A DNA stretch of 64,000 nt from NCBI GenBank assembly GCA_000963575.1, contig CP011077.1, positions 806,001 through 870,000 on the forward strand, written 5' to 3'. The DNA comes from Klebsiella michiganensis. Lineage in GTDB: Bacteria; Pseudomonadota; Gammaproteobacteria; Enterobacterales; Enterobacteriaceae. The notes under the pieces were generated by a model. It made no database searches. It saw only the letters and a program-made list of their open reading frames with translations, and was not told the origin of the DNA. Both the position numbers and the translations under genes were made by a program. This document shows positions 55,221 through 63,147 of the stretch, one piece after another (the stretch's first letter is position 1; each line of letters begins with the position of its first letter).

Positions 55221-55250
55221 AAGGCCTGAGTCAGCAATGACTCAGGCCTT
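55221..55250. terminator. terminator of the tRNA-Asp gene
   Basis: AAGGCCTGAGTCA-GCAA-TGACTCAGGCCTT: a 13-bp perfect stem 8 bp after the tRNA. Only a weak T stretch follows, but the position is right. Confidence 0.8.
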
Positions 55251-55323
55251 CGTCGTTTATCCCTTTCGTAAAATTCGCCTTCCCCCCGCGCGGCACTCGC
55301 GCGAGGGCTGGTTGACGTTATCT

Positions 55324-56247
55324 CTAGTGCCTGCTGGCCAGCGCCACCCCGATCAAAATAGTCGCAATTCCGATGATATGGAAAAGATGCAGCGTTTCGC
55401 CGAGAAACACCAGCGACAGCACCACGCCGAAGACTGGAATCAGGTGAATGCTAAGCCCGGCGCGTGCGGCGCCGACGGCTTCCACGCAGCGTCCGTACAG
55501 CAGGTAGGAAACAAAAGAGGGGAATGCGCCGAGGAACACGACCGCCGAAATCGTCATGGTATTCCAGTGCGGCACTGCGCCGGTGCTCATTTCATGCAGC
55601 CACAGCGGCAGCGTCACCACCAGTGCGATAGCCACCTGAACGCCCAGCAGCCCCATGCGGCTAATATCGGAAGGGATTTTTCGGATCCACAGCGTATACA
55701 GAGCAAAACAGGCCATGGCCGCCAGCAGCATCAGATCACCCGATGAAAATGCCATTTGCAGCAGCCCGTGAATATCGCCCTTAAAGATAATAAACAGCAC
55801 GCCGCAGCAGGAAATTGCCAGGCCCACCACCTGCTTAACGCTGAGCTTGTGGCCAAAGAACAGCGCGCCAAACAGCATAATCAACACCGGTATACAGGAG
55901 TTAAGCAACAGGGCGTTAGTACTTGAAGTGTGGTGCAGGCCGATATACACCAGCAGGCTGAAACAGACGATACCCGTCACCGATACTGCGACAATCCAGC
56001 CCAGATATTCCCGGTAACGACGAAAGTCTCTTTTTATATAAGGGAGCGCAAACGGCAAAATCACAATGAGTGCCACCAGCCAGCGCATAAAGGTGAGCCC
56101 CACCGGTGGAATATCGTTGCGAACGGCTTTGCCGACGATGTAATTACATGCCCAAAGCAGCGGCGGAATGGTGAACAGGAGCAAAACATACCAGGCCGAT
56201 GGTTTATGGGGGGCAGCCTCTGTGGCCGACTTCTTACTGCTGAGCAA
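55324..56247 (-). CDS. EamA (drug/metabolite transporter) family permease
   Basis: A 307-residue membrane protein with ten predicted helices in two EamA repeats (about 17-145 and 165-305), the layout of DMT-superfamily exporters. I start it at TTG 56247, which has AAGGAG six bases upstream; the longer open frame reads back through the terminator of the neighbouring permease gene and gives an unlikely N-terminus. It points the same way as hpxC but a terminator separates them. Substrate unknown; position beside purine-degradation genes is only suggestive. E. coli has no such gene next to aspV. Confidence 0.85.
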   Translation of the reverse strand: MLSSKKSATEAAPHKPSAWYVLLLFTIPPLLWACNYIVGKAVRNDIPPVGLTFMRWLVALIVILPFALPYIKRDFRRYREYLGWIVAVSVTGIVCFSLLVYIGLHHTSSTNALLLNSCIPVLIMLFGALFFGHKLSVKQVVGLAISCCGVLFIIFKGDIHGLLQMAFSSGDLMLLAAMACFALYTLWIRKIPSDISRMGLLGVQVAIALVVTLPLWLHEMSTGAVPHWNTMTISAVVFLGAFPSFVSYLLYGRCVEAVGAARAGLSIHLIPVFGVVLSLVFLGETLHLFHIIGIATILIGVALASRH

Positions 56248-56357
56248 GGGACTCTCCTTTGACACGGGATTTTGCTGGGAAGGGCGAAGGGAGAATATAT
56301 TACTCGCTGCCGGGCCAGCCGTCGTCGTGGAGAAGAAAAAGAGTATGTCAGGAAATG

Positions 56358-56386
56358 AAAAAGCCTGAACCCCTCCGGGCCCAGGC
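56358..56386 (-). terminator. hpxC terminator
   Basis: On the minus strand GCCTG...CAGGC with an inner CC/GG pairing, followed by TTTTT, 9 bp after the hpxC stop. It separates hpxC from the EamA gene. Confidence 0.7.
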
Positions 56387-56394
56387 CTCAATAT

Positions 56395-57888
56395 TTACTC
56401 TTTTGAGGTGGCTACGTGGCCAGCAAAACCGGCAGCAACGCTTGTCTTTTCACTACGCGCCAGCCAGCGGTAGCAGCTCAGGCCGAGGAATACACCGATA
56501 AACCAGCTAAAGTTGGCGACTTCATGCAGCGAAGGAATAAAGCTGATGGTCAGGCAAACGGCAACCGAAGGCACCAGGGCGATAATCGCTTTTGGGTTAA
56601 AGCCATTGCTGTACCAGTAGCGGCCTTTTGGCGTGTCGTTAAACAGATCGTCGACGTGAATTTTGCCTCCCTTCACCAGATAGAAGTCCGCCAGCAGGAT
56701 GCCGAACAGAGGCCCAATGAACGAGCCCAAAACATCCAGCGTGTAGTGGATAAGCTCCGGGGACTGGAACAGGTTCCACGGCGTCAGCAGGACGGAACCC
56801 ACGGCGGCGATCATCCCGCCCGCACGGAAGCTAATCTTTTGTGGCGAGCAGTTAGAGAAGTCGAACGCCGGAGAAACAAAGTTCGCCACGATATTGATCC
56901 CGATAGTTGCGGTGATCATCGTCAGCAGGCCAATCGCCATCGCCAGGCTGTTACCGATATGGCTCACGGTTTCGATAGGATCGGTGATCATCTTGCCGAA
57001 CAGTGACTGAGTGCCGGAAACAATCACCACCGTCACAATAGAGAACAGCAGGAAGTTAAACGGCAGGCCCCAGCGGTTGCCGCGGCGGATCTCATTCATG
57101 CTTTTACCGTAGCGAGAGAAGTCACCGAAGTTCAGCAGCGGGCCGGAAAAATACGAAACAACCAGCGCGGTGGTGGTGATCATCTGCCACACCTGCTCGC
57201 CGGAGCTAAGCTGTTTGCTGGCTAAGGTAAAGGAGATGCCATCGAAGCCGGTCTGATAAACGATCCAGCCTGCCAGCGCCATCATCACGATGTAAACGGC
57301 GGGGCCCGCGATATCAATAAAGCGCTTAATGGCGTTCATCCCGTGCCAGAACACCATCGCCTGCAGCACCCACATAATACCGAAGCAAATCCAGCCGAGC
57401 TGAGACAGGCCGAGGAAGCTCACGCCAGTCATTGGCGCCAGCGTCGGCCAGAACTTCAGTAATACCAGCATTAACGCATTAGCGGCCAGATAAGTTTGTA
57501 TCCCGTACCAGGCGAAGGCGATGAGCCCGCGGATCACCGCTGGAATATTAGCGCCGAAAACACCGAAAGCCTGGCGGCAAATCACCGCATAGGGCACGCC
57601 CGCCATCTGGCTGGGTTTGGCGACCAGGTTGGCGCAAAACTGCACGATACAAATTCCTGCCAGCAGACAAATCAGCACCTGCCAGCTGGCAAGCCCGAGC
57701 GTAAAGAAGCTGGCTGCCACCACATAGCCGCCCATGCTGTGTACATCAGACATCCAAAACGAAAAAATATTATACCAGGACCAAGTCTGGTGGCGGGTTG
57801 GGGCCAGGTCATCGTTGCACAGGCGCGGGCTGTAGCCGGCGTTGGCACTCTCTTTCATGGCTGTTGCGTTGTTCTCTATACCTGGCAT
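56395..57888 (-). CDS. hpxC: allantoin permease, NCS1 family
   Basis: A 497-residue membrane protein of the nucleobase:cation symporter-1 family with about twelve helices, related to E. coli AllP (YbbW). Recognisable NCS1 stretches are RHQTWSWYNIFSFWMSDVHS near the first helix and YFSGPLLNFGDFSRY. Start set at the ATG of MPGIENNA, with AGGAG 8 bp upstream. It is divergent from hpxS-hpxA-hpxB, and by analogy with Klebsiella hpxC should import allantoin. The promoter region contains two probable HpxS sites. Confidence 0.88.
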   Translation of the reverse strand: MPGIENNATAMKESANAGYSPRLCNDDLAPTRHQTWSWYNIFSFWMSDVHSMGGYVVAASFFTLGLASWQVLICLLAGICIVQFCANLVAKPSQMAGVPYAVICRQAFGVFGANIPAVIRGLIAFAWYGIQTYLAANALMLVLLKFWPTLAPMTGVSFLGLSQLGWICFGIMWVLQAMVFWHGMNAIKRFIDIAGPAVYIVMMALAGWIVYQTGFDGISFTLASKQLSSGEQVWQMITTTALVVSYFSGPLLNFGDFSRYGKSMNEIRRGNRWGLPFNFLLFSIVTVVIVSGTQSLFGKMITDPIETVSHIGNSLAMAIGLLTMITATIGINIVANFVSPAFDFSNCSPQKISFRAGGMIAAVGSVLLTPWNLFQSPELIHYTLDVLGSFIGPLFGILLADFYLVKGGKIHVDDLFNDTPKGRYWYSNGFNPKAIIALVPSVAVCLTISFIPSLHEVANFSWFIGVFLGLSCYRWLARSEKTSVAAGFAGHVATSKE

Positions 57889-57966
57889 GGGATCTGCTCC
57901 TATAAAAACAGAAGATGGATTATGTCTGCCATAGGTATTGCAGGAACCAGGCCAGGTTTGCATTTC

Positions 57967-58003
57967 TTGTATTCAATTATCAGTGATATTGTATACAAAC
58001 CAA
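57967..58003. promoter_or_regulatory. hpxC promoter with two probable HpxS operators
   Basis: TTGTATACAA (57989-57998, perfect palindrome) and TTGTATTCAA (57967-57976, one mismatch) have centres 22 bp apart, two helical turns, on the same DNA face. On the minus strand TTGGTT (58003-57998), 16 bp, GATAAT (57981-57976) form an hpxC promoter with the perfect site inside its spacer. GntR/FCD repressors bind palindromes of this type. Confidence 0.7.
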
Positions 58004-58031
58004 GGGTGCCTGGTGCTAACAGGAGAGGTGA

Positions 58032-58745
58032 ATGAAACGTGATTTCGGGGTGACAGCCCCAGCAGAACTGCATGATAAAGAAGCCGTTATCTGGCAATCG
58101 CTGATGACGGCGATGGTCGAACATCAGCTGCCACCGGGCAGCAAACTGCCGGAAGAAGCGCTGGCGGAAGTTTTTGGCATTAGCCGAACCGGGATCCGTA
58201 AAGTCTTAACGCGCCTCGCAACGGTGCAAATGATCACCATGCTGCCCGGGCGTGGTGCATTTGTGGCGATGCCAGATGTCGAAGAATCAAAAGCGATCTT
58301 CCAGACCCGTTCCGTCCTTGAGTGCGCCAACCTGCCTTATGTGCTCGAGCATCTCCAGGCGCCACACCTTGCCGCGCTGCGTAAAATCATCCAGCAGGAA
58401 GAAAAAGCGCACCGCGACGGAGACGGGCCCGCGGCAATTCGTTTCTCGGCGGCGTTTCATATTCAACTGCAGGCCATTTCCGGCAATGCCGTGCTGACGG
58501 AAATGGTCACCAGTTTGACGCACCGCTCATCGCTGGTTATCGCCGCGTGGGGCGCGCCGTGGCAGCGCGGCTGCCGCTGCGACGATCATGAACATCTTAT
58601 CGATCTGCTGCGTAAAAAAGACATTGAGCCGTTGACCCTGGCGATGCAGCATCACTTCGAGCACATTGTTTCCAGCCTGCATTTTGAGCGCAGCGGTGAA
58701 ACCACCCCAGACTTCGCCCGCATCTTTGGCGCCCGACAGGAATAA
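58032..58745 (+). CDS. hpxS: GntR/FadR-family regulator of allantoin genes
   Basis: A 237-residue regulator: winged helix-turn-helix at about 15-85 (ALAEVFGISRTGIRKVLTRL) and an all-helical FCD ligand domain (about 92-225) with His/Asp residues suited to metal-assisted ligand binding (FHIQLQAISGN, DDHEHLIDLL). It heads hpxS-hpxA-hpxB and is divergent from hpxC. By analogy with Klebsiella HpxS it should repress both units until allantoin or a product is present. AGGAGAGG lies just upstream of the ATG. Confidence 0.88.
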   Translation: MKRDFGVTAPAELHDKEAVIWQSLMTAMVEHQLPPGSKLPEEALAEVFGISRTGIRKVLTRLATVQMITMLPGRGAFVAMPDVEESKAIFQTRSVLECANLPYVLEHLQAPHLAALRKIIQQEEKAHRDGDGPAAIRFSAAFHIQLQAISGNAVLTEMVTSLTHRSSLVIAAWGAPWQRGCRCDDHEHLIDLLRKKDIEPLTLAMQHHFEHIVSSLHFERSGETTPDFARIFGARQE

Positions 58746-58747
58746 CC

Positions 58748-59485
58748 ATGCCCCAGCCTATTATTCAAGTGATCAACCCCAACACCAGCCTGGCGATGAC
58801 GCACACCATTGCTGAAGCCGCGCGCAGCGTTGCCGCTCCCGGCACGCAAATCCTCGCGACCTGCCCGGAGCAGGGCGTGGAATCAATAGAAGGGCACTTT
58901 GATGAAGCCATTGCGGCCATCGGCGTGCTGGAACAAATTCAGCAGGGCAAGGCGCAGGGAGCAAACGGGCACGTCATCGCCTGTTTTGGCGATCCTGGAC
59001 TGCTGGCGGCGCGCGAGATAGCCAGCGGGCCGGTGATTGGCATTGCCGAAGCGGCTATGCATATGGCCACCATGGTCGCGACCCGCTTCTCTATTGTGAC
59101 CACGCTGCCGCGCACGGTCATCATCGCCCGCCATTTACTGCAGCAATACGGGTTTGAGCATCACTGCGCGGCGCTGCATGCTATCGATCTCCCTGTACTG
59201 GCGCTGGAAGACGGCACCGGGCTTGCCCAGCGCATGGTGCGTGAACGCTGTATTCAGGCCAAGAAAGAAGACAACAGCGGGGCGATCGTGCTGGGCTGCG
59301 GCGGCATGGCGAACCTGGCGAAAGAGCTGACTGAAGAGATCGGCATCCCGGTAATCGACGGCGTAACTGCGGCGGTGAAGCTGGTGGAGTCGCTGGTTGC
59401 GCTGGGCATCGGCACCAGTAAATTTGGCGACCTCGCTTATCCAAATAAAAAGCCGCTTTCCGGCACCTTTGCCCGGCTGGGTTAA
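58748..59485 (+). CDS. hpxA: allantoin racemase (Asp/Glu/hydantoin racemase family)
   Basis: HpxA interconverts the two enantiomers of allantoin so that a stereospecific allantoinase can use both. The 245-residue product has the two-cysteine active site of the family, Cys79 in VIACFGDPG and Cys184 in VLGCGGMA, one for each face of the substrate. It starts 2 bp after hpxS, so the genes are one operon. Related to hydantoin racemases; the allantoin assignment rests on context. Confidence 0.9.
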   Translation: MPQPIIQVINPNTSLAMTHTIAEAARSVAAPGTQILATCPEQGVESIEGHFDEAIAAIGVLEQIQQGKAQGANGHVIACFGDPGLLAAREIASGPVIGIAEAAMHMATMVATRFSIVTTLPRTVIIARHLLQQYGFEHHCAALHAIDLPVLALEDGTGLAQRMVRERCIQAKKEDNSGAIVLGCGGMANLAKELTEEIGIPVIDGVTAAVKLVESLVALGIGTSKFGDLAYPNKKPLSGTFARLG

Positions 59486-59502
59486 GGTTGAAGAGGCCAA
59501 CT

Positions 59503-60459
59503 ATGACGGAAGAACAAAAGCGTAATCGCTACTCTTTTACCGACAACTACCCGCGCGATCTTGCGGGTTACGCCGGCAATCCTCCCCATGCGCAGTGGCC
59601 GAACGGCGCGCGCATAGCGGTCCAGTTTGTCCTGAATTTTGAAGAAGGGGCGGAAAACAACGTCCTGCACGGCGACAGCGGTTCGGAACAATTTCTCTCC
59701 GATATCATCGGGGCGGCCAGCTTCCCGGACCGCCACATGTCGATGGACTCTCTGTACGAATACGGTTCCCGGGCAGGGTTCTGGCGTATCCACAATGAGT
59801 TCCAAAAACGAGGCCTGCCTTTGACGGTGTTCGGCGTCGCCATGGCGCTGGCCCGCAACCCGGAAATTGTGGCCGCAATTAAAGCCGCCGATTACGACGT
59901 GGTCAGCCACGGCTGGCGCTGGATCCATTATCAGAATATGGACGCCGCCACCGAGCGACAGCACCTGCACCAGGCGATGGAAATCCTGGAAGATCTGTTT
60001 GGCTCCCGCCCGCTGGGCTGGTACACCGGGCGCGATAGCCCCAATACCCGCCGGCTGGTGGTTGAGCACGGCGGCCTGCTGTATGACAGCGATTACTACG
60101 GTGACGATCTGCCTTTCTGGAGCAAAGTGGCCTGCGAAGATGGCAGCACCAAACCCCATCTGATCGTGCCCTACACGCTGGATACCAATGATATGCGCTT
60201 CGCCACTGCTCAGGGATTCAATACCGCAGAGCAATTCTACACCTACCTGAAAGACAGCTTCGACGTGCTGTATGAAGAAGGCGACACGGCGCCGAAGATG
60301 ATGTCCATCGGCATGCACTGCCGCCTGTTAGGCCGGCCGGGCCGCTTCCGGGCGCTGCAACGCTTCCTGGATTATATCCAACAGCATGACGGGGTGTGGA
60401 TTTGCAGAAGGCAGGACATTGCCGAGCATTGGCTGAAGACGCATCCGTATGCTGAATGA
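59503..60459 (+). CDS. hpxB: allantoinase, PuuE (polysaccharide deacetylase-like) type
   Basis: HpxB hydrolyses allantoin to allantoate. The 318-residue protein is of the PuuE type, a NodB-like fold without the usual metal cofactor, not the metal-dependent AllB/DHOase type. Diagnostic stretches include YPRDLAGYAGNPPHAQWPNG at the start, VSHGWRWIHYQ, and GWYTGRDSPNTRRLV. Start set at ATG 59503 with AGAGG upstream; an in-frame TTG 15 bp upstream is less likely. Last gene of hpxSAB; no classical terminator follows, only the repeat element at 60540. Confidence 0.92.
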   Translation: MTEEQKRNRYSFTDNYPRDLAGYAGNPPHAQWPNGARIAVQFVLNFEEGAENNVLHGDSGSEQFLSDIIGAASFPDRHMSMDSLYEYGSRAGFWRIHNEFQKRGLPLTVFGVAMALARNPEIVAAIKAADYDVVSHGWRWIHYQNMDAATERQHLHQAMEILEDLFGSRPLGWYTGRDSPNTRRLVVEHGGLLYDSDYYGDDLPFWSKVACEDGSTKPHLIVPYTLDTNDMRFATAQGFNTAEQFYTYLKDSFDVLYEEGDTAPKMMSIGMHCRLLGRPGRFRALQRFLDYIQQHDGVWICRRQDIAEHWLKTHPYAE

Positions 60460-60564
60460 TGTTATTGGCCCTTCCCATTCTTTTGTGGAGGCCATTTTTA
60501 TACAGATATGTCTTTGAAGATATTTGTCACTTTGCTGTTGTTCCGTTCACCCGTATCTCTGTTT

Positions 60565-60625
60565 CCCCTGACACGTTCAGAGCACGGTGAACGTGTCAGG
60601 GGGCATTACGGCATACCCCCTGACA
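60565..60625 (+). repeat. mutually exclusive hairpins in the left arm
   Basis: CCCCTGACACGTTCA (60565-60579) is perfectly complementary to 60588-60602 (15-bp stem, 8-base loop). The last part of that second strand, TGTCAGGGGG (60594-60603), is also complementary to CCCCCTGACA (60616-60625). Only one of the two hairpins can form at a time. Confidence 0.8.
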
Positions 60626-60725
60626 ACCCCCGGCGCCGGCGAGCTCATCGCCGCTGAAGCGGTAAATCCACCGGCTATCACCCAAACATTCAGGGTCGTT
60701 GAAAAATAACCGGGAACGCGTCTTC

Positions 60726-60830
60726 CCCTCACCCCGGCCCTCTCCCCAGGGGAGCGAAGGAGAAAACACCAGGTCAGAACAGAACGCAATCTATTCCCTC
60801 CCCTTTCCCGGGAGAGGGTTAGGATGAGGG
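60726..60830. repeat. 105-bp inverted repeat nested inside the 600-bp element
   Basis: CCCTCACCCCGGCCCTCTCCC at the left (60726-60746) and GGGAGAGGGTTAGGATGAGGG at the right (60810-60830) are inverted copies with a few mismatches. From memory, CCCTCACCCC...CCTCTCCC palindromes are widespread dispersed repeats in proteobacterial genomes. Confidence 0.75.
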
Positions 60831-61190
60831 TAAAAAACCAGCAGTGATGCTGCGGTTTAAGTCAGTGCTGAACGTAAAGCGAGGCACGGTTCCGGCTTAA
60901 ATCGCCTCCGTTTTCTCTCCGACTGGCCAGGGTCTAGACGTCGGGAACGGCCGGAGGCTGAGAGCGTCGGGAACGCATCTCAGCCGACCCAGGACTGGGA
61001 GATAAAACGGAGGTCTGCCGCTTCAGCGGTCGATTTATTTGGCCGGGAGTCCGGGTTCTTAGGGGAGTGACGGTGACTCCCCTAAGACGTTCACCGGTAT
61101 GGTGGCAACATATGAAGCTGTATTTGAGGTGAACGGAACACGGCATGGGCTTTCATAAACAGAAGGTCTTTATGGTGAAGAAACAGACTA

Positions 61191-61574
61191 TCACCCCATT
61201 AAACTCACATGTGCCGCCACAATCTTCCAGCCTGACGCAAACCGGACCCAGGTCTGCATCTGGCGGCCAATCTTGTCGCTGCCTTCTCGGGTAAATTCTG
61301 TGCTCGCTACCGCCAGATCGTCACTGAAGGTGGTGATGACGGTATTTCTCAACTGGCGATCCAGCCCTTTCGGTGAGCGCCCGTTGCGGAAGTCGCGGAT
61401 CTGCGCAATGCCATAAAGGTTTTCCGTGGCGCCAAAACGCACGGTGCGGGCATCCTCCCAAAACAGCTCATCCAGAACGGCGACATCGTTGGTAATAAGC
61501 GCCTGCTCATAGCGATAAAATGCCGCAGTCACTTCATTTAAAATGGCCGGGCGGTCGATATTATCTCGCATCAT
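61191..61574 (-). CDS. hpxZ: HpxZ, AtzH/SnoaL-like (DUF3225) protein
   Basis: A 127-residue NTF2/SnoaL-like protein of the DUF3225 group: YRYEQALITNDVAVLDELFW and WEDARTVRFGATENLYG are typical, and the fold should be a cone-shaped beta sheet with a pocket. The relative AtzH acts in cyanuric acid degradation with AtzE/AtzG. In Klebsiella hpxZ is the last gene of hpxWXYZ, tied to oxalurate/oxamate use. The start is ATGATG at 61574 with AAGG upstream, immediately after the hpxY stop codon. Confidence 0.87.
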   Translation of the reverse strand: MMRDNIDRPAILNEVTAAFYRYEQALITNDVAVLDELFWEDARTVRFGATENLYGIAQIRDFRNGRSPKGLDRQLRNTVITTFSDDLAVASTEFTREGSDKIGRQMQTWVRFASGWKIVAAHVSLMG

Positions 61575-62951
61575 TTAACTTACCTTCGTCTGTAAAATAC
61601 CCTGAATTTCCAGCTGTCGTGCGGCCTGCAGGCAAACGTCTTCCCGCCACGGCGCGGCAATTAGTTGCACGCCAATTGGTAAACCGCTGGCCGCGATCAG
61701 CGGGGCGCTGACAACCGGCAATCCGAGGAAAGAAATAGGCTGGGTCAGGATCCCCATACTGGCTTTGACCGGGATCTCCTGGCCATTTATGTGCATAGTT
61801 TGCTGCCCGATAAGCGTGGCGCTGCAGGGTGTGGCTGGCGCAATAAGCAGATCAAAATGGTCAAACAGCGGCAGCGTGCGATCGCGAAACCAGGCCCGGA
61901 AGCGCTGGGCCTGGGTGTACCAGGCCGATGGCGTCATAGCCCCGGCCAGCAGGCGTTCGCGCGAATTCGGTTCAAAACGTTCAGGACGGGTACGCAGGGC
62001 AGGCAGGTACTGGTTGCCCCCTTCGGCGGCGGTGAGCAAAAAGGCCGCCGAACGGGCGAGCTCGGCTTCCGGCATAGAAACCTTTTCCGAGGCCTGGAGC
62101 GCTTTGGCTACCCGGCTAACGGCCTCTTTGGCATCCTCGTCACACCAGGTCTCAAAGAAGCCATCCAGCACCGCCACGCGAAGCGGCGTATCGCTGCCCA
62201 GCGCCGTGTAAACAGGCTCAATGGCGCGGGAAGCCTGAAAAGGATCGCTGCCGTCGTAGCCTTGCAGCACATCGTAAACCGCCGCGACATCCTCTACGCT
62301 GCGAGCCAGCGGGCCGATATGGTCGAGACTGGCGACAAAAGGATGGCTGCCGCCGCGCGACAGGCGACCAAAAGTAGGCTTCAGGCCCACAAGTCCGCAA
62401 AGAGAAGACGGGACGCGAATAGAGCCGTTGGTGTCGGTGCCAAGGGTAAAATTCACCAGGCCTGCGGCGACTGCCGCCGCTGAGCCGCCGGACGATCCGC
62501 CCGCAATACGTGACAGGTCGTGCGGGTTTTTGGTGGCGCCGTAATAACTGTTTTCCGTGGTGAAGCCGTAGGCATAGGCATCCATATTCAACGCCCCGCT
62601 TAGCATCCCCCCCGCTTTTTGCAGCCGCGTAATGGCAAAGGCATCGTCGGCAGCCGCGGGTTGCCCGGCAAACAGCTCCGCGCCTGAAAGGGTTGTTATC
62701 CCTTTAATATCGAAAAGATTCTTTACCGCGTAAGGCACGCCCGCGAGCGCAGGCAGAGGGCTGCCGCTGGCAATCAGTTGGTCAACCGCGGCGGCCTCTT
62801 TCAGCAGACGATCCTGAGTGACTTCGGTAAAGGCATTAAGCTGCGGGTTTCGCTGCTCAATCTTTGCCAGCGTTTGTTGGGCCAGCTCGGCGGCCGAAAA
62901 AGCCTTGTCCCGCAGCCCCTGCTGGATCTGGCGGATAGAAAGGGCGGTCAT
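61575..62951 (-). CDS. hpxY: HpxY, AtzE-family amidase
   Basis: A 458-residue amidase-signature enzyme. The Ser-cisSer-Lys triad is visible: Lys77 (GVPYAVKNLF), the cis serine in GGSSGGS (151-157) and the nucleophile Ser177 (TDTNGSIRVPSS). It belongs to the AtzE group (biuret-type hydrolases) rather than GatA. The start overlaps the hpxX stop (ATGA) and its stop abuts hpxZ, so the three are translated together. Inferred role: hydrolysis of a ureido or carbamoyl compound near oxalurate; the exact substrate is not settled by sequence. Confidence 0.9.
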   Translation of the reverse strand: MTALSIRQIQQGLRDKAFSAAELAQQTLAKIEQRNPQLNAFTEVTQDRLLKEAAAVDQLIASGSPLPALAGVPYAVKNLFDIKGITTLSGAELFAGQPAAADDAFAITRLQKAGGMLSGALNMDAYAYGFTTENSYYGATKNPHDLSRIAGGSSGGSAAAVAAGLVNFTLGTDTNGSIRVPSSLCGLVGLKPTFGRLSRGGSHPFVASLDHIGPLARSVEDVAAVYDVLQGYDGSDPFQASRAIEPVYTALGSDTPLRVAVLDGFFETWCDEDAKEAVSRVAKALQASEKVSMPEAELARSAAFLLTAAEGGNQYLPALRTRPERFEPNSRERLLAGAMTPSAWYTQAQRFRAWFRDRTLPLFDHFDLLIAPATPCSATLIGQQTMHINGQEIPVKASMGILTQPISFLGLPVVSAPLIAASGLPIGVQLIAAPWREDVCLQAARQLEIQGILQTKVS

Positions 62952-63136
62952 AATGTATAGACTCCGGCGGTTTCCTGGCGATCGGGCAGCGGGAAGGCCA
63001 TTAGCGGTTCAGCCATGGCCGCAATGCGTGCCAGCTGAAACTCCAGCTCTTTACGGCGTTCGTCGGTCAGCGGCACGGCAAGCAGCTGCTCCATCAGGGC
63101 AATGTAGTGCGGCCAGTCAAAAGAAGGTTGGTTCAT
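62948..63136 (-). CDS. hpxX: HpxX, small AtzG/GatC-like (DUF4089) subunit
   Basis: A 62-residue helical protein between hpxW and hpxY. The pattern (FDWPHYIALMEQLLAVPLTD, then AAMAEPLMAFPLPD) is that of DUF4089 proteins such as AtzG, a GatC-like partner that wraps around the AtzE amidase. Start set at ATG 63136; an ATG 6 bp upstream has its Shine-Dalgarno too close. The ribosome-binding site TGAGGA overlaps the hpxW stop codon. A role as HpxY partner is inferred from order and size. Confidence 0.85.
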   Translation of the reverse strand: MNQPSFDWPHYIALMEQLLAVPLTDERRKELEFQLARIAAMAEPLMAFPLPDRQETAGVYTL

Positions 63137-63147
63137 TCGCATTTTCC

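Larger units (their letters stand above)
60540..61139. repeat. 600-bp element with ~120-bp imperfect inverted arms
   Basis: The ends GTTCCGTTCACC (60540-60551) and GGTGAACGGAAC (61128-61139) are a perfect 12-bp inverted repeat. Further in, each arm carries GGTGAACGT followed by a hairpin and then CCGCTGAAGCGG, at matching distances (111 bp from the left end, 110 bp from the right). The hairpins are 60594-60603/60616-60625 on the left and 61058-61068/61076-61086 on the right. There is no open frame of note. This accounts for most of the 731-bp gap between convergent hpxB and hpxZ. It looks like a non-autonomous mobile element; no clear target duplication is seen. Confidence 0.75.

Noticed and set aside
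55136..55250. Phage or island attachment site at the tRNA-Asp gene
   Set aside because: No integrase gene and no second copy of the tRNA 3' end was found to the right within the window, so integration cannot be supported.
59482..60318. 278-codon minus-strand frame opposite hpxB
   Set aside because: Antisense to a well-supported allantoinase gene; no ribosome-binding site and no recognisable domain.
60726..60830. Possible CRISPR-like or tandem repeat array
   Set aside because: There are only two arms and they are inverted, not direct, repeats; no regular spacers or cas genes are present anywhere in the window.
60577..61146. Two 70-codon minus-strand frames between hpxB and hpxZ
   Set aside because: They fall wholly in the inverted-repeat element and are made of its palindromes; no start signal or conserved domain.
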